DNA from: Pelobates cultripes
Lineage: Eukaryota; Chordata; Amphibia; Anura; Pelobatidae
Length of the DNA: 64,000 nucleotides
Reading direction: 5' to 3'
Assembly: GCA_933207985.1 (NCBI GenBank)
Contig: OW240912.1
Coordinates: 72,476,361-72,540,360 of the forward strand
In this document: one piece after another, positions 37,966-49,600 of the stretch
How positions within the stretch are numbered: position 1 is the stretch's first letter
Layout of the letters: each line of letters begins with the position of its first letter
The notes under the pieces: model-generated
The model's input: only the letters and a program-made list of their open reading frames with translations
What the model was told of the DNA's origin: nothing
The model's database searches: none
Position numbers and translations under genes: made by a program

Positions 37966-38119
37966 GATAGCCACTAGAGGCTGGATTAACCCTCAGTGAA
38001 ACATAGCATTTTCTCTGAAACTGCTATGTTTTCAGCTGCAGGGTTAAAACTAGAGGGACCTGGCACCCAGACCACTTCATTGAGCTGATGTGATCTGGGT
38101 GTCTGTAGTGGTCCTTTAA
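37965..38119. mobile_element. Family A MITE fragment inside the hAT-like block
   Basis: GCCACTAGAGGCTGG, TTCTCTGAAACTGCTATG and CACCCAGACCACTTCATTG, closing GTAGTGGTCCTTTAA at 38119. Confidence 0.7.
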
Positions 38120-38138
38120 GTGTATGTGTATCTGCATG

Positions 38139-38256
38139 CACTGGCGTACATACCGCGGTTGCAGGGTGCCCATGTGTTGCGGCCCCAGCCCGCACAGGGG
38201 GGGACCCACGGATCATTTTTCGCACCAGGGCCCCATGGGTTGTGTGTACGCCACTG
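38139..38256. mobile_element. 118-bp deletion copy of the CAGTGGCGTAC element
   Basis: CACTGGCGTACATACCGC at the left and GTGTGTACGCCACTG at the right bound a GC-rich core with GGCCCCAGCCCGCACAG. Confidence 0.6.
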
Positions 38257-38384
38257 ACCACAACATAGCCATACAGTTTAAGTTCACCCACACATTACAT
38301 AAATAAAAAAGGCTTACTTTGCAAATACTGCTGTTGCATAAAATTTGAAAATTTTCAACAATTGAAAATTCCCTGTGTTCTCCT

Positions 38385-38590
38385 CATCTCCCCTTCTCCT
38401 CAACCCCCCATGTGTTCTTCTTAGTCCTCCCCCCAATGTGTTCTTTTAAGTCCTCCCCCCTCCCTGTGTTCCTCTTACTCCTCCCCCCTCCCTGTGTTCT
38501 TCTTACTCCTTCCCCCCTCCCTGTTCTTCTTACTGCCCCCATGTTCGTCTTACTCCTCCCCTCTCCCTATGTTCTTCTTACTACTCTGGA
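38385..38590. repeat. Pyrimidine-rich minisatellite
   Basis: About seven imperfect units of 26-32 bp built on CCTCCCTGTGTTCTTCTTACTCCTCCC. Frames across it are chance. Confidence 0.75.
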
Positions 38591-40523
38591 GTGATTGGCC
38601 CGGTCACAGCTGCAATCCCTGTATGTACGCCACTGTACACACACATACACAGAGAGAAACATTCAAACCTACAAAATATTTTAATCACCCTCCTGTTTCC
38701 TACCTTTTTAGATGCAGGAGGGTAATTTCCCTGGGGTCCAGTGGTGGCTCAGCCTAATGGAAGTCAGTTCCCACTCTGACTCCCTCCTCCCGCGCGGCTC
38801 CTGTTGTAAGCTGGTGGAGTGACGGGGCAGTCACTTCCTCCCAGCTGTGATGTCATCAAAGGGGGCCTGGTTGTGCTGTTAAAGAGCCACAGCGCTGACC
38901 GGGCCCCCTGGAAATCCATAGCCGTTGGGTGGCCCTAACAGCATGGGCCACCCGATGGGCCCCTTAACGTGTGGCCCCGGCAGTTTTACTGTGCGGGCCG
39001 GGGCCGCAACACATGGAGACGTGCACCTGGTCGCAGGGCGGCCGTGCCCCCCTGGAGTGATGGGCCCGGTCACAGCTGCGACCTCTGCAACCCCTGCGAC
39101 CGTGGTATGTACGCCACTGTTTCAAGACTATATCTCTAACTGGTTCTTATCTCTAAATGTGCTAAAAATAATCTTACATTGGTAAAGTAAAATTTGAACT
39201 AAACCGCATTATGTCCTCAAGAGGCTGCTGCAACGAAGTCCCACATGTCCCTGTGTAAATTCGGCAGTACCATTCCTTACAATATTCTCAGAATAAGCAG
39301 AACAATTTTGAATACTTTTTAACCATCTTGGATTGGTTCTGAGATGTGCTGCTTTTTTTGATGCCAGAGAATAAGCACATTGTGATTGCATCATTAGGCT
39401 CACTCCATGCAAAATTAATTCAGTGGCCAGTTTTTACCTCTCACTGCATCACATATTTGTACCTAGCAGAAATGCAGTATCACAAGGGTTACAAATATTT
39501 TGTCTATGTAAAAAGCATTCATCATAGCCAAATCCTCCATTTCCCCTTTGCGTAGAGCCTCTCATTGCACAGCGTAACCACTCAATATGTGCACATGACA
39601 GACGAACACTAGGACAGATTGTGAGGTAGTGACACTTTTAATCACTTTGTCATCTCGGGCTAAAGTAGTAGGCTTTCACTGCTTGGGAATATTATTTTTC
39701 TTAAACCACTTAAAAACAGCTTGACAAAATTGGCTGCACCCATAGCTGTCTTCAACTGTAACCACTTAATTATGTTTTAATGGTTATGGATATTGAAGTG
39801 TCCCTTTAATACAGGGTCAATGAGAATCCCAATGATTATACCATGCATTTAAAACAAATGTTCTGGATAATGTCTTGATACAATAGCACTATGTGCCATT
39901 TTCACATCTCCCCCTCTAGTGAGCATTGTCAATTACTACAAGATGCAGGTATTCATTGTACTTGACTAAAGGGTTTATGCATGATGGGAGAAATATAATC
40001 CATGGCTAACAGCTGCACAAAATGGTTAGTCTTGGAGTACTTTACAAGTACTGCATGTTTTGCTTGAAGCTTCTAAAAGTGTCTGTCACTTTTTTGTGTG
40101 TGTATTTACTGGTGCATTGTCTCCTTGGGCCTCTGCTTTTCTATTTTGCTAACTAATGATTAATTGAAAAGTTATATATAAAGAAAAGTAGGGACTACTT
40201 TTCCTTATGTAGAACCTGTAGGTTGACAAGGCGTGGAACTTTAGTCAAGCATATCATCCTTTTTGTCAACTTTGTCATTGGCTGCCAACTCTTTATTTAT
40301 TTTTAATGGAGCCTAATGTGCTCCTAAAAGTACACGATTATTGAGAGTTGGGGATACATGTTGGGCTTGAATTATATTTAGAGCTAGAATTAGTTTAAAA
40401 ATTTTGATTTATGCTAGATTTAATCCTAACCGTGCCTCAAATTATAACCATAAATATAATAACAAGAATTGCCGTAGCATACTCCCTAACTGGCAGTATT
40501 ACCAGTATTCTTCAGTCACTAAT

Positions 40524-40632
40524 AGGATTATTCACTAAAGTGTGAATTGTATGTATTCAAAGTGAAGTCCAAAAATTGAAATTAAACATGGCTTACTTTA
40601 ATAATATGACATTTCTTTTAGTGAGTAACCCT
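40524..40632. mobile_element. MITE with AGGATTATTCACTAAAG ends
   Basis: AGGATTATTCACTAAAGTG at the left and CTTTTAGTGAGTAACCCT at the right; 109 bp, AT-rich. Same family as 34694-34838. Confidence 0.65.
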
Positions 40633-40979
40633 GTGTTTGTGCACAATTCAGAAGAGATTGGGTAACACATTTCTAAAAGTGATTTTACATTATGCCTTAA
40701 CAGCCTGTCATATACATATTTAGTTACTCCAATGGCCATGAGATGGTATGCCACCTGCCACGTCAAGGCAAACCTCTTAGGTGGCTCCTACACTAACCAT
40801 TCGCCTTGCTTCCTTGAGTTTCTGGCAAAGATATCTCTAATGAGACAGAGGGGTATTTTTTATATCCATCCCTACATAATTCTTAACTCTTAATAGGAAA
40901 CACATAGGATGGGCGGCAGCATTGCAACATAGCTGTGTAATCAACGTATTCCTGTAACATTTTGTGATGGTTTCATGTA

Positions 40980-41115
40980 TTGTTACATTTCCCCCTTTAT
41001 AATGTAAAGCACTACAGAATATGTTGGTGCTACCTTTGTACAGTGCTATGGAATCTGATGGCGCTATATAGATAATAAAATAATAATAAAAATATAAATG
41101 TTGATAATAATAATG
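40980..41115 (+). repeat. L2/CR1-like 3'-tail fragment with (TAA)n
   Basis: It carries GTACAGTGCTATGGAATCTG, GATGGCGCTATATAGATAAT and a degenerate (AATAAT)n tail. Confidence 0.6.
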
Positions 41116-41439
41116 TAACAAATCAACTTAATTCAATTAATGAAGTAGCTATGCAAGTAAAGCCTTATTTCTGAAACAGGAGCTCCATCTGCTGTCAAAT
41201 TTGTGAATCCTTGCATTCATTCACTGTTGCCTAGTTGTGAGTAAATGCAACTAAAATGTGTTCTGGTGAAAGAAAACAATAAACACAATTGTTTAATTTA
41301 ACAGTGAATTGTGGTAAATTAAACAGTGACAGTGGTTTTAACTTTGTCTTAAACATATTTTATTTTTTTTGCCTTAGAATTTCAATAAATCTTCATAAAA
41401 ACCTAACAAGTGGCAATGCTGATTTAAACCCGCAGCGGG

Positions 41440-41720
41440 TTTTTTAACTGCATATTTGTATTGTACAAAAGTGTTTTATTTTTGCAAAGGTCCCTGAGGA
41501 AGTTCTATGCTTAGAATGAAACGTGCAGGACCGCTGCCATTTTTTATGAATAAACCATTTATACATTTTGATTCCTGTTCCATTCCGGTTTCTGTGTCTA
41601 AGGAGTGAGGTGGATTTTACACCAACCCTCCCTAGGGGACTAAGGGTGGCATCTTGAAGGCGCTTTGATTTGCTGCATCTTTTGAGTGCTTCCAGTAGTG
41701 TGTTTTTATACATGCCTAAT
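41440..41720 (+). mobile_element. Penelope-like element tail with hammerhead-like motif
   Basis: At 41494-41522 CTGAGGA, a 6-bp stem (41502-41507 with 41512-41517) and GAAAC follow each other. The flanking GGTCC (upstream) and GGACC (41527-41531) can pair as helix I. This is the layout of a minimal type I hammerhead as found in Penelope-like elements. An extra A follows CTGAGGA and the base before the cleavage position is not U, so it is probably inactive. The rest is AT-rich tail DNA. Confidence 0.5.
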
Positions 41721-42492
41721 ACTTTATCACACTATGTCTTGTTAATTGTCTTTTAGGTCACTACAGCTGTATCTTTTTTTTTTTTTTTTTTTTTACACAC
41801 ACTTATCTACCCAATTGCTCTGTGGGAGTTGCAGCATATCTGGGGTAGAGGGAGGAAACATGCAGCCTGTGAAATTCCACACAAAAATGATATGTGAAAA
41901 AAACAGATTAAATGTAGCCTCTAGACTTGGCATAGGCTGGTGATTAAGAATGTGAATAAACTCACTTTTTAAACCAGTGGTAAGGGGGAGGGGCAGTGGC
42001 CTAAACTGTTGTTTTAGAACGCTAGTGTCAACAATACACATAAAACAATTCTACTTGTTGACAAATTTTAAAAACAGACTGTCACCTTCAAAAAAGTATC
42101 AATTGTAAAACATAATTTTGTAACTGTCAGAAATAGTATCAAATGGTGTTTTGATACTTGGACATTCAGTAGCATTTATCCACCATCCAGGAACTTGTTA
42201 TAAAACGCAATGTGACAGAAATAAATAAGCACATAGAGAACCCAGGGAAAATAAGAACAACCACGTGCTAATAAACCAAATATTAAACGTAAATACCACA
42301 AACAAGCTCACCCATATTCTCTCTATTTTGCACCTATATGCAAACTAGTGAATAAAGTTAAAATGACTAAAGGTCCCTAGACAAAAAAAAAAATCTTGCT
42401 GCAGAAAATTATTCTCCATAACCTTGTAGGTGAATTTTAGAAGAGTAATTTCCGCAGCAAGATTTTTCAGGGGGAGGAAGGAGCGTGCCGCT

Positions 42493-42925
42493 TTAAAGGG
42501 ATCCTATAGTGCCAAGAAAACAAATTCGTTTTCCTGGCACTATAGGCTCCTGGAGTGCCGCTCTCTCTCGCGCCGCCCCCTCCCGTGGGGCTAAAGTGGT
42601 TAAAACCCCTTCAGCCACTTTCTTGAATCCAGCGCCGATTGCCTGAATCCGGCGCGTGGTCAGGCTTTCCTATGAAAAAATCTGATGCTGGAGGTCCGTG
42701 AGGACGTCCAGCGTCGGATAACGGACCAAAAGTCAGTTTGGATTACGAAAGCGCTCTAGTGGCTGTCTGTTAGACAGCCACAGTGGGCAGGCTTAGAGCT
42801 GCAATGTAAACACTGCCGTTCTCTGGAACTGTAATGTTTTATTTTACATTGCAGCACTAAGTGCAAAAGGGTCACAGCACCCAGAGCCCCTCAATGAGCT
42901 GAAGTGGTCTGGGAGCCTATGGATA
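42493..42925. mobile_element. Family A MITE upstream of the BLMH promoter
   Basis: It begins TTAAAGGGATCCTATAGTGC with a GCCAAGAAAAC..GTTTTCCTGGC hairpin, has a GC-rich centre and AGTGGCTGTCTGTTAGACAG, and ends with CTGAAGTGGTCTGGGAGCC. The closing TTAA is lost. Confidence 0.7.
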
Positions 42926-43039
42926 GCTGATCAGAGAATCCTTCCAGTCTGGCTTTTTTCACATTAATTCAGAAATTCACTTTGAGTTCTCACTGCAGTG
43001 AATAACCCTGTGAGTATTTTTACATGTTATGTTGCACAC

Positions 43040-43600
43040 TGCACTAGGGGTGTCTGGGAGCCCAGGTAGCTGTCAGTCCATGCTGCTGTAGGACTGTAAC
43101 TGCTATGGAGCTCTGTCAGACTCACATTCAGTCACATTGGAGCTGGTGGGCGGAGTCTGCCTCTGGCTATCTCTGACACGCTCAGACACAGGCCACGCCC
43201 ACCTGCGGCGAGTTAGCGGGTCACGTGGTTACCTGTGCGCTCTCTTTTTTGGGGGGGGGTTGTTGTTGTCCCGCCCCCTTTCCCTTTGCTCTATCCAATC
43301 AGCGCCCACAGCGGCTCACTGAGCACTTCCTGCGCCAGGACCGGAAGCTGACAGTGCCGGTTACAGACTAGGAGCCTGCCACACATTGACCGGGGTTCAC
43401 ATCACACGGAGCCGCCATGAGCACGGGTGAGGGGGAAGGAGGGGGTCGTACTGTGATTAATAAAGCGGGGAGAACCCCCCACATCATACACAGCCAGTGT
43501 CTGCTACTGCTGAGTCATGGGCGGGGCCTCTGCCTGGGGGCGGGGCTTCTGGACCTGTGCAGCTGACCTCTGGCTGAGCATCATGTGAATGGCAGTCCTC
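43040..43600 (+). promoter_or_regulatory. CpG-rich BLMH promoter and 5' leader
   Basis: This is a local GC/CpG-rich island in an AT-rich window, ending in the BLMH start codon and running into intron 1. Visible motifs are a CACGTG E-box (USF/Myc/TFE class) at 43222-43227, a GC box CCGCCCC at 43271-43277, a CCAAT box at 43295-43299 and an ETS core CCGGAAG at 43341-43347. A Maf/NRF2-like TGCTGAGTCAT lies at 43508-43518 in intron 1. No TATA box is seen. This is a typical TATA-less housekeeping promoter; the exact start site cannot be set. Confidence 0.65.
43417..43426 (+). CDS. BLMH: BLMH exon 1 coding part
   Basis: Ten coding bases encode M-S-T and the first base of Gly4. The start lies in a good Kozak context (GCCGCCATGA). 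The donor is G|GTGAGG, phase 1. The 5'UTR boundary upstream is not defined. Confidence 0.88.
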
Positions 43601-46600
43601 AGAATCTGAGCTTCCAGGGGCTGGCTGTCCATCTCTGATATTTATTATCTATCACTGCTGTGACCTAGGACTGGCTAATATAGCTCATCATTAAAATGCC
43701 ATCTCTCACCAATAACATGGATTTGTTTTGATGTTCTAGAATGTTTATAATACAGGGATGGACTAGAAGATAGAAACCCAGCCCTTGCATGATAGGAGTT
43801 CAAATTCTGTAAAATCAATGGGATTCTGCCCTTTGACCATTCATTCCTTTGTTACAAACTTGCAAAGTGATGACATTTGGCTAGTAGCCAGTTTCTAGCA
43901 TGAGACTAGTGGCTACAGTGACAAAAGTGGCTTACTCTTTGCAGTTTATTTCCTTCAGACGTTTCATAACAAATTAAAATGTAACCAGACTGGTTTATAA
44001 ATCGGTGACTGTGCACATTGAGATCCTGGAGTTTGATCTTCACAGAGATACAGCTTCTGTCTAAACAGGGACACCACATGCTATGACTTATGCACATTTT
44101 AATACCTTCATGGGTGATGATATTTCCAGACTGTCATGGTAGTAAATAATCTGCCTAATTTGATCTTCAATAAGTAAATGCAACCTGCGTCCACCATCCA
44201 GAAGGTGATTAGCACAAATGGAAATATTCTAAAGATATATCAGCCTCTTTTCTACCAAATATTAAAGTAATCTTCCATCCCTGTGCCCAAAACAAGTGCA
44301 TCCTCTAGGATATTATGTTATTAGATGTTGAAGGCTCTACTTACTGAGCTATCAGGGCTCTCTGTTTGGGCATTGCAGAGGCTAAGGACACATTTGTTCT
44401 TCTTTCATTGCCCATCAAATATGTATATGTGTCAACATTATTTACCAGAATTACTGCGCCCAATGTCCAAATTGAGATCTATCTTTGTAATGTTCCAATA
44501 GAAACTGTGCTAGTATATATATATGTATGTATATAAATAAAACAATATAGTGTAATAAAATGTTATTTTTATATACTGGCACAAGTTTATTGGAACCCTA
44601 CAAAGATAGTAACAGCATTCCACTAGAATGCACTTTTTAGATGATTATATTTTTAGATGTGGAACATTGGAGGGAAAGCCATACAAGTGTTAAAGCTGCT
44701 GTTCAGAATTGTTATATATTATAAAAAACTGTGTGTAACTATTTTTGTGTTTTGTTGTTTTTGTCCTGCAAGTTATTCACAATAGTAATTTTTGAATGTA
44801 TGTTATTCAAGATCTTTTAAAACTCTTAAGTTTTTTTTTGTTTTTTTTTTTATCTGAAAATATAATATACTTCTTTTCCTAGGTTTAAGCTTAGAGAAGA
44901 CTGCCTCTTTCAGGAAAAAGCTTAAGTCTGAACCACGATTCCAACTAGCCCAGAATGTGGCAACCTGTGCAGATCCATTGGAAGTCTGTCTGCAGAGGCA
45001 GACTGTGCAGGACAGCGTGCATGTTTTCCAGCACACAATCCCTGCTGAAGGCAAGCCAATCACCAACCAGAAAAACACAGGTATTTCCTATAGTAGAATA
45101 TAGTTATTGCACTGTCTTGTTTTGTGTATTATTGAGTAGATCACTAGACCTATTACTGTAATTGTTACAATATACCTGACATGCAAAAGGACGTGACCTT
45201 TTATTTATACACTGTAATGGCCGAATTGCCAGCAAGCATTCATTGACAAATCTATTTTTTGTCATGTGTATCAATGCAGTGGTCAAAAGTGTCAGATCTC
45301 CACCCCTCCCCCCACCTCCCCTGCCTTCCCCTTCACTATGGATTGGTTAGAAGTAACAGTGTCTTACAAGTCAGCAACGAGAGGGACTAGCCTGCTCTAT
45401 TGTGAATTGACTCAGATACCTTGGTGATGTAACTGAGACACGAGAGGACAAAGATACAGGGGAAAACGTGAGGACTATGTTTAATGGGATGGAAGTGCAG
45501 TATTGAGTTGTGAGACAGAGTGATGGAGAGGGGTTGCACTGTGATAAAAGGGCTGAAATACTGATTGCAAACTGAAGAAAAAGGTATAGATTAGTGAATC
45601 TAGAGACATGGGATTGGGGTAAGAAACTGTTGTAGCAAACCATGTGCTAATATTATTGTTTTAGTGTTTAAATTTCTGTTTTTTTTATTGGTTTACAGGA
45701 AGGTGCTGGATATTTTCCTGTCTGAATGTTATACGACTTCCTTTTATGAAAAAATTCAACATTGAGGAATTTGAGTTCAGCCAGTCTTACCTGTTTTTCT
45801 GGGACAAGGTATATATTTGTGGAGACTGATACATATTTCTCAGTTTGTCTGGTTTATGTAGATTATATTTTCATCTTTTTTATTTTTTTTTGTAAATTCT
45901 TTATTTGTCGCTCAGGTGAGTACAATATACATACATACACCAAAACAGTGCACATGGGCATAGAAATAAGATGAACAATTTGAATAACGATACAAATAAT
46001 GAGCATTGGTATCTTTCGGTTACGTAACATTTGCAAATGTCATAACAGCAATCATTGAGATGCAGGTAGGTTGAACAGCTGTAGGTGAGTGTGCATTTCT
46101 GAAGCTGAAGCCATAGCAATAATGACAAGCTAGTTAGTTAGAAACGAGCGGCTACATTCTACCCAACTTTAAAATTCTGCTGTAGATTTAAGCTTACTGG
46201 TCTGACGGAAAAGATGGGGTAATAGGTGTATTACTAAGAATATTTGACACGTGGAGCAGGGGAGCAATTGCGTCAATGAGTAATGATAGTTGGCACATAG
46301 GTTATGTAACCTAGTATAGGGAATGATTTGCTGTATTAATTCTATTGTAATGGAATCCATAATTCGGGTTCCAGTTCCTCACATGTTGCTGTTGCGACAG
46401 TGATTCCCTTAATCCTAGCGCTAGCCAGGAATCTCTTAGAGAAAGCTGCCTCGGGGGAGGATTGCGTAAAAAACGTTGGCTTGACTGGTTCTGTGCGTTC
46501 GTGTATCCCCCTGATCAGTTGTACGTTATGCCTGCGTCTAGTCGCCCCAGTCTGTCATGGGACAGGTGTTAGTTCCCATCTTCCCAGCAGGTAATTGTGT

Positions 46601-49600
46601 CTTGTTTTGAGAACTAGTTCTCTGCTTGTCTGGTCCCGTTCCATCTCTCTCAGTCAGCTGTTATATAAGTCGGTGACTCGTATCTATGGGAGCTGCTTCG
46701 TGTCGTGGCTATATATCGTTTAGCGACTCGTTCGGGCCCTCCCGACTCTGGCCTCCTCGGGGGCAGGTCAAGCCGCATCCGCCCAAACCCTCAGAAAAGA
46801 AAAAGAAGTTACATGGAGTTGATTAGATGCAGAGGGGAAAAGGAAAGGAGGGGAGGAGGGGGGGGAGGGGTCAGGTGTGGGGGGGGGGGAGAGACAAGAA
46901 GGACAGCACGTGTCGGGGTGCGCCGGGTCCTCTCAGACCCCTGGTGTTATGGTGTGTGCTGCGCCTCCCTAGTTCCGGGACGTGAGAGGTATAGATACCA
47001 TGGGGTCCAGATATCGACGTGCTTGGTGCTTCTTCCTATTAGTTCTGCGTACCACGCCTCGGCAGTGTGTATTTCCTCAACTCTCTGTAGCCACTCCGTA
47101 ACGGTCGGTGGTTGGGTCTGTTTCCATTTGACTGGTATAGCTGCTTTCGCTGCGTTAAGCAGGTGCCGTAATATCGATCTCTTGTATTGGGCTATCGAGC
47201 CTTCTGTGTAATGCAGTAGGGCCATTTCTATGCTAAAGTCCGGCAGATCTCCTAGAATTATCATCATTTCCCTTTGTATGTCCTCCCAATATGGCTTGAT
47301 TAGCGCGCAATCCCACCAGATGTGCCGTAGAGAGCCTGTTTGGGATTCACACCTCCAACATGTATCTGAGGTTCCTCTGAAAATTCTGTGCAGTAAAGAT
47401 GGGGTCCTATACCAGTGAGAGATTAGTTTAAAGTTAACCTCTTGATATCTGGTGCTTATGGAGCTCTTGTGCTGCAGGATTAATATCTGTTCCCATTGTG
47501 CCTCAGTGTACGTCCTAGCTGTCAGCTCTTCCCATTGCCTCTTAAACGCATTTTTCCGTGTGAGGTCTCCTGTTATCAATTGTTGGTAGATGAGCGATAC
47601 CCTACCATCCGCGCCAGTGTTGGCCACGCAGATGTTTTCAAACCAAGTCTGTTCTCTGTGAATCGCTACCCTGTTGGGGAGGTTGAAGTAGAAATGCCGC
47701 AATTGTGTGTACCGAAATCTGTGCATCAGCGTCTGTTGTGTCATCGTATTCCATTCTCGCAGGTTTCGCAGTCCGGTATTGCTCAGGACCTCGGACATAG
47801 GGATATACTCTCCTTCTCCCTCAATCGGCCAAGCAGATCGGTGTAGCCCCCCGCCTATCGCAGTATTGTGTGTTATCGGAATCAATGGGCTTGGTTGTGG
47901 GGAGAGGTGTTGGTTCCGTCTCAAAGATGACCATGTCTTCAGTGTTTGTACAATGGGTGATGAGTTGCCTAGTTTTGATGCTGCATCTGCCGAGCTGTGC
48001 CATGTATACATGTGAAGGGCTTTGTTTGTGCTTTCTCTATCTAGTGCAGCCCACAATTTGTTTTCAGACGCTACATGCCAGTCCCTAATCCGTTGTAAGA
48101 CCGCGGCCTGGAAGTATTTGCGTATATCGGGTAACGCTAGTCCGCCCCAGTTCTTTGGTAGGCATAGCTTGTCGTAGCTGAGTCTTGCTCTCTCTCCTTT
48201 CCAGACATATTTTATTACTGCCGATTTAAGAATTGCGAAAAATTCTGATGGTATGTGCCAGGGAATGGTGTTAAAGTAGTAAAGCAGCCGTGGTAGGATA
48301 TTCATTTTAATCACCGCTATGCGTCCTTGCCAGGATATATGGTCATAATTCCAGTTTTTTAGGTCGAGCAGGATTGTTCGTAGGAGGGGTACGTAGTTCC
48401 TGGTATATAGCTCTTTCGGATTGTTGGGTATCCAGATTCCCAGGTATCGCATCTGTTCTGAGCACCAGTGAAAGGGATACTCGCGTGCGATCCGCTCTCG
48501 CACTGCCGTTGGGGTCTGTATGTTCAGCAGTTCGCATTTAGTTTGATTAAGCTTCAGACCTGATACCTGGCCATATATGTCGAATTCCTGCATCAAGATC
48601 GGCATGGAGTCGACCGGGTTGTCCACGAAGAAAAGCATATCATCTGCATATGCTGCTACCTTGTGCTCCTGGTCTCCATGTTTAAACCCTCGAATCTCTG
48701 GGGTTTGCCGTATCCTGTCCAAAAATGGTTCCAATGAGAGGGCAAATAGAAGCGGCGACAATGGGCAGCCCTGTCTGGTTCCGTTGTGGATGGGAAAGGT
48801 GTCTGTGAGCGCACCATTCACCCTCACTCTGGCACTAGGGTCAGCATAAAGCGCAGCTATCCAGGCTATCATTCCTCTCCCCAGGCCGACCTTATGCAGT
48901 GTTGCCATCATAAAGCTCCAAGTCACCCGGTCAAATGCCTTTTCAGCGTCCGTGGAGAGCATCAGTAGTTCCGTCTTCTCTTTAAGCGCCAATGCCTGTA
49001 TTGAGAACGCTCTGAGTGTGCAGTCTCTGGCTTCCCTGCCTGGTATAAAACCTGTTTGATCAGGATGTATTAGGCGCGGCACGTACGCCTGCAACCTTGT
49101 GGCGATGACCTTGGTGAAGAGTTTCACATCCGCGTTAAGGAGCGAGATCGGTCGGTAGCTACTGCAGTTTTCGGGGTTCTTGCCTGGTTTGGGTATCACA
49201 GTGATTGTGGCTGCTAGAGTTTCTTGGTGGAATTTATCGCCCTGTTGGAATATTTTCATAATCTTCACTTTTTGAAAATTGTACTACATTCTTTCACCCC
49301 AGTAAACACATTAGAAATGCTTACTTGGGTGAGTAGTGTTACAGTAGAGTCTGTCTGCTTCAAACGGTCTCCCCCCTTATCAGAAATAGACTATTATGCC
49401 ATTCCTGTAATATGTCATTTATCTCAAGAAGTAGTTCCACTTATAACTTCACATAAGTGAAACTGCTGTTTTAATTGATTTCCGCCGTATTGCCCGTAGC
49501 CTGACATACTTTGAACTGGGCTATATGCATCTCTCAGCAGAACAACTCGCCATAGCTCAGCGCTTTCTCCTTAATGGAATGGGAAGGGAGAAAGCTCAGC

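Larger units (their letters stand above)
37459..39119. mobile_element. Nested hAT-like elements with CAGTGGCGTAC ends
   Basis: The outer ends are CAGTGGCGTAC at 37459 and GTACGCCACTG ending at 39119. A second copy of the right end stops at 38635. The shared GGGCCCGGTCACAGCTGC segment precedes both right ends. The content is GC-rich, giving long chance frames with no recognisable protein. It contains a family A MITE fragment, a TG-rich run and a pyrimidine minisatellite. Confidence 0.65.
39120..42492. other. Intergenic DNA outside the listed repeats
   Basis: TTATGGATATTGAAGTGTCC then CTTTAA at about 39785-39808 is a lone family B-type MITE right end. TAGGGACTACTTTTCCTTAT at 40189-40208 repeats a block of the 2.85-kb MITE. 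A T20-like run at 41770-41793. No exon recognised. Confidence 0.5.

Noticed and set aside
47496..48849. Several plus-strand frames of 60-116 codons
   Set aside because: They are antisense shadows of the intact L1/Tx1 reverse transcriptase frame.
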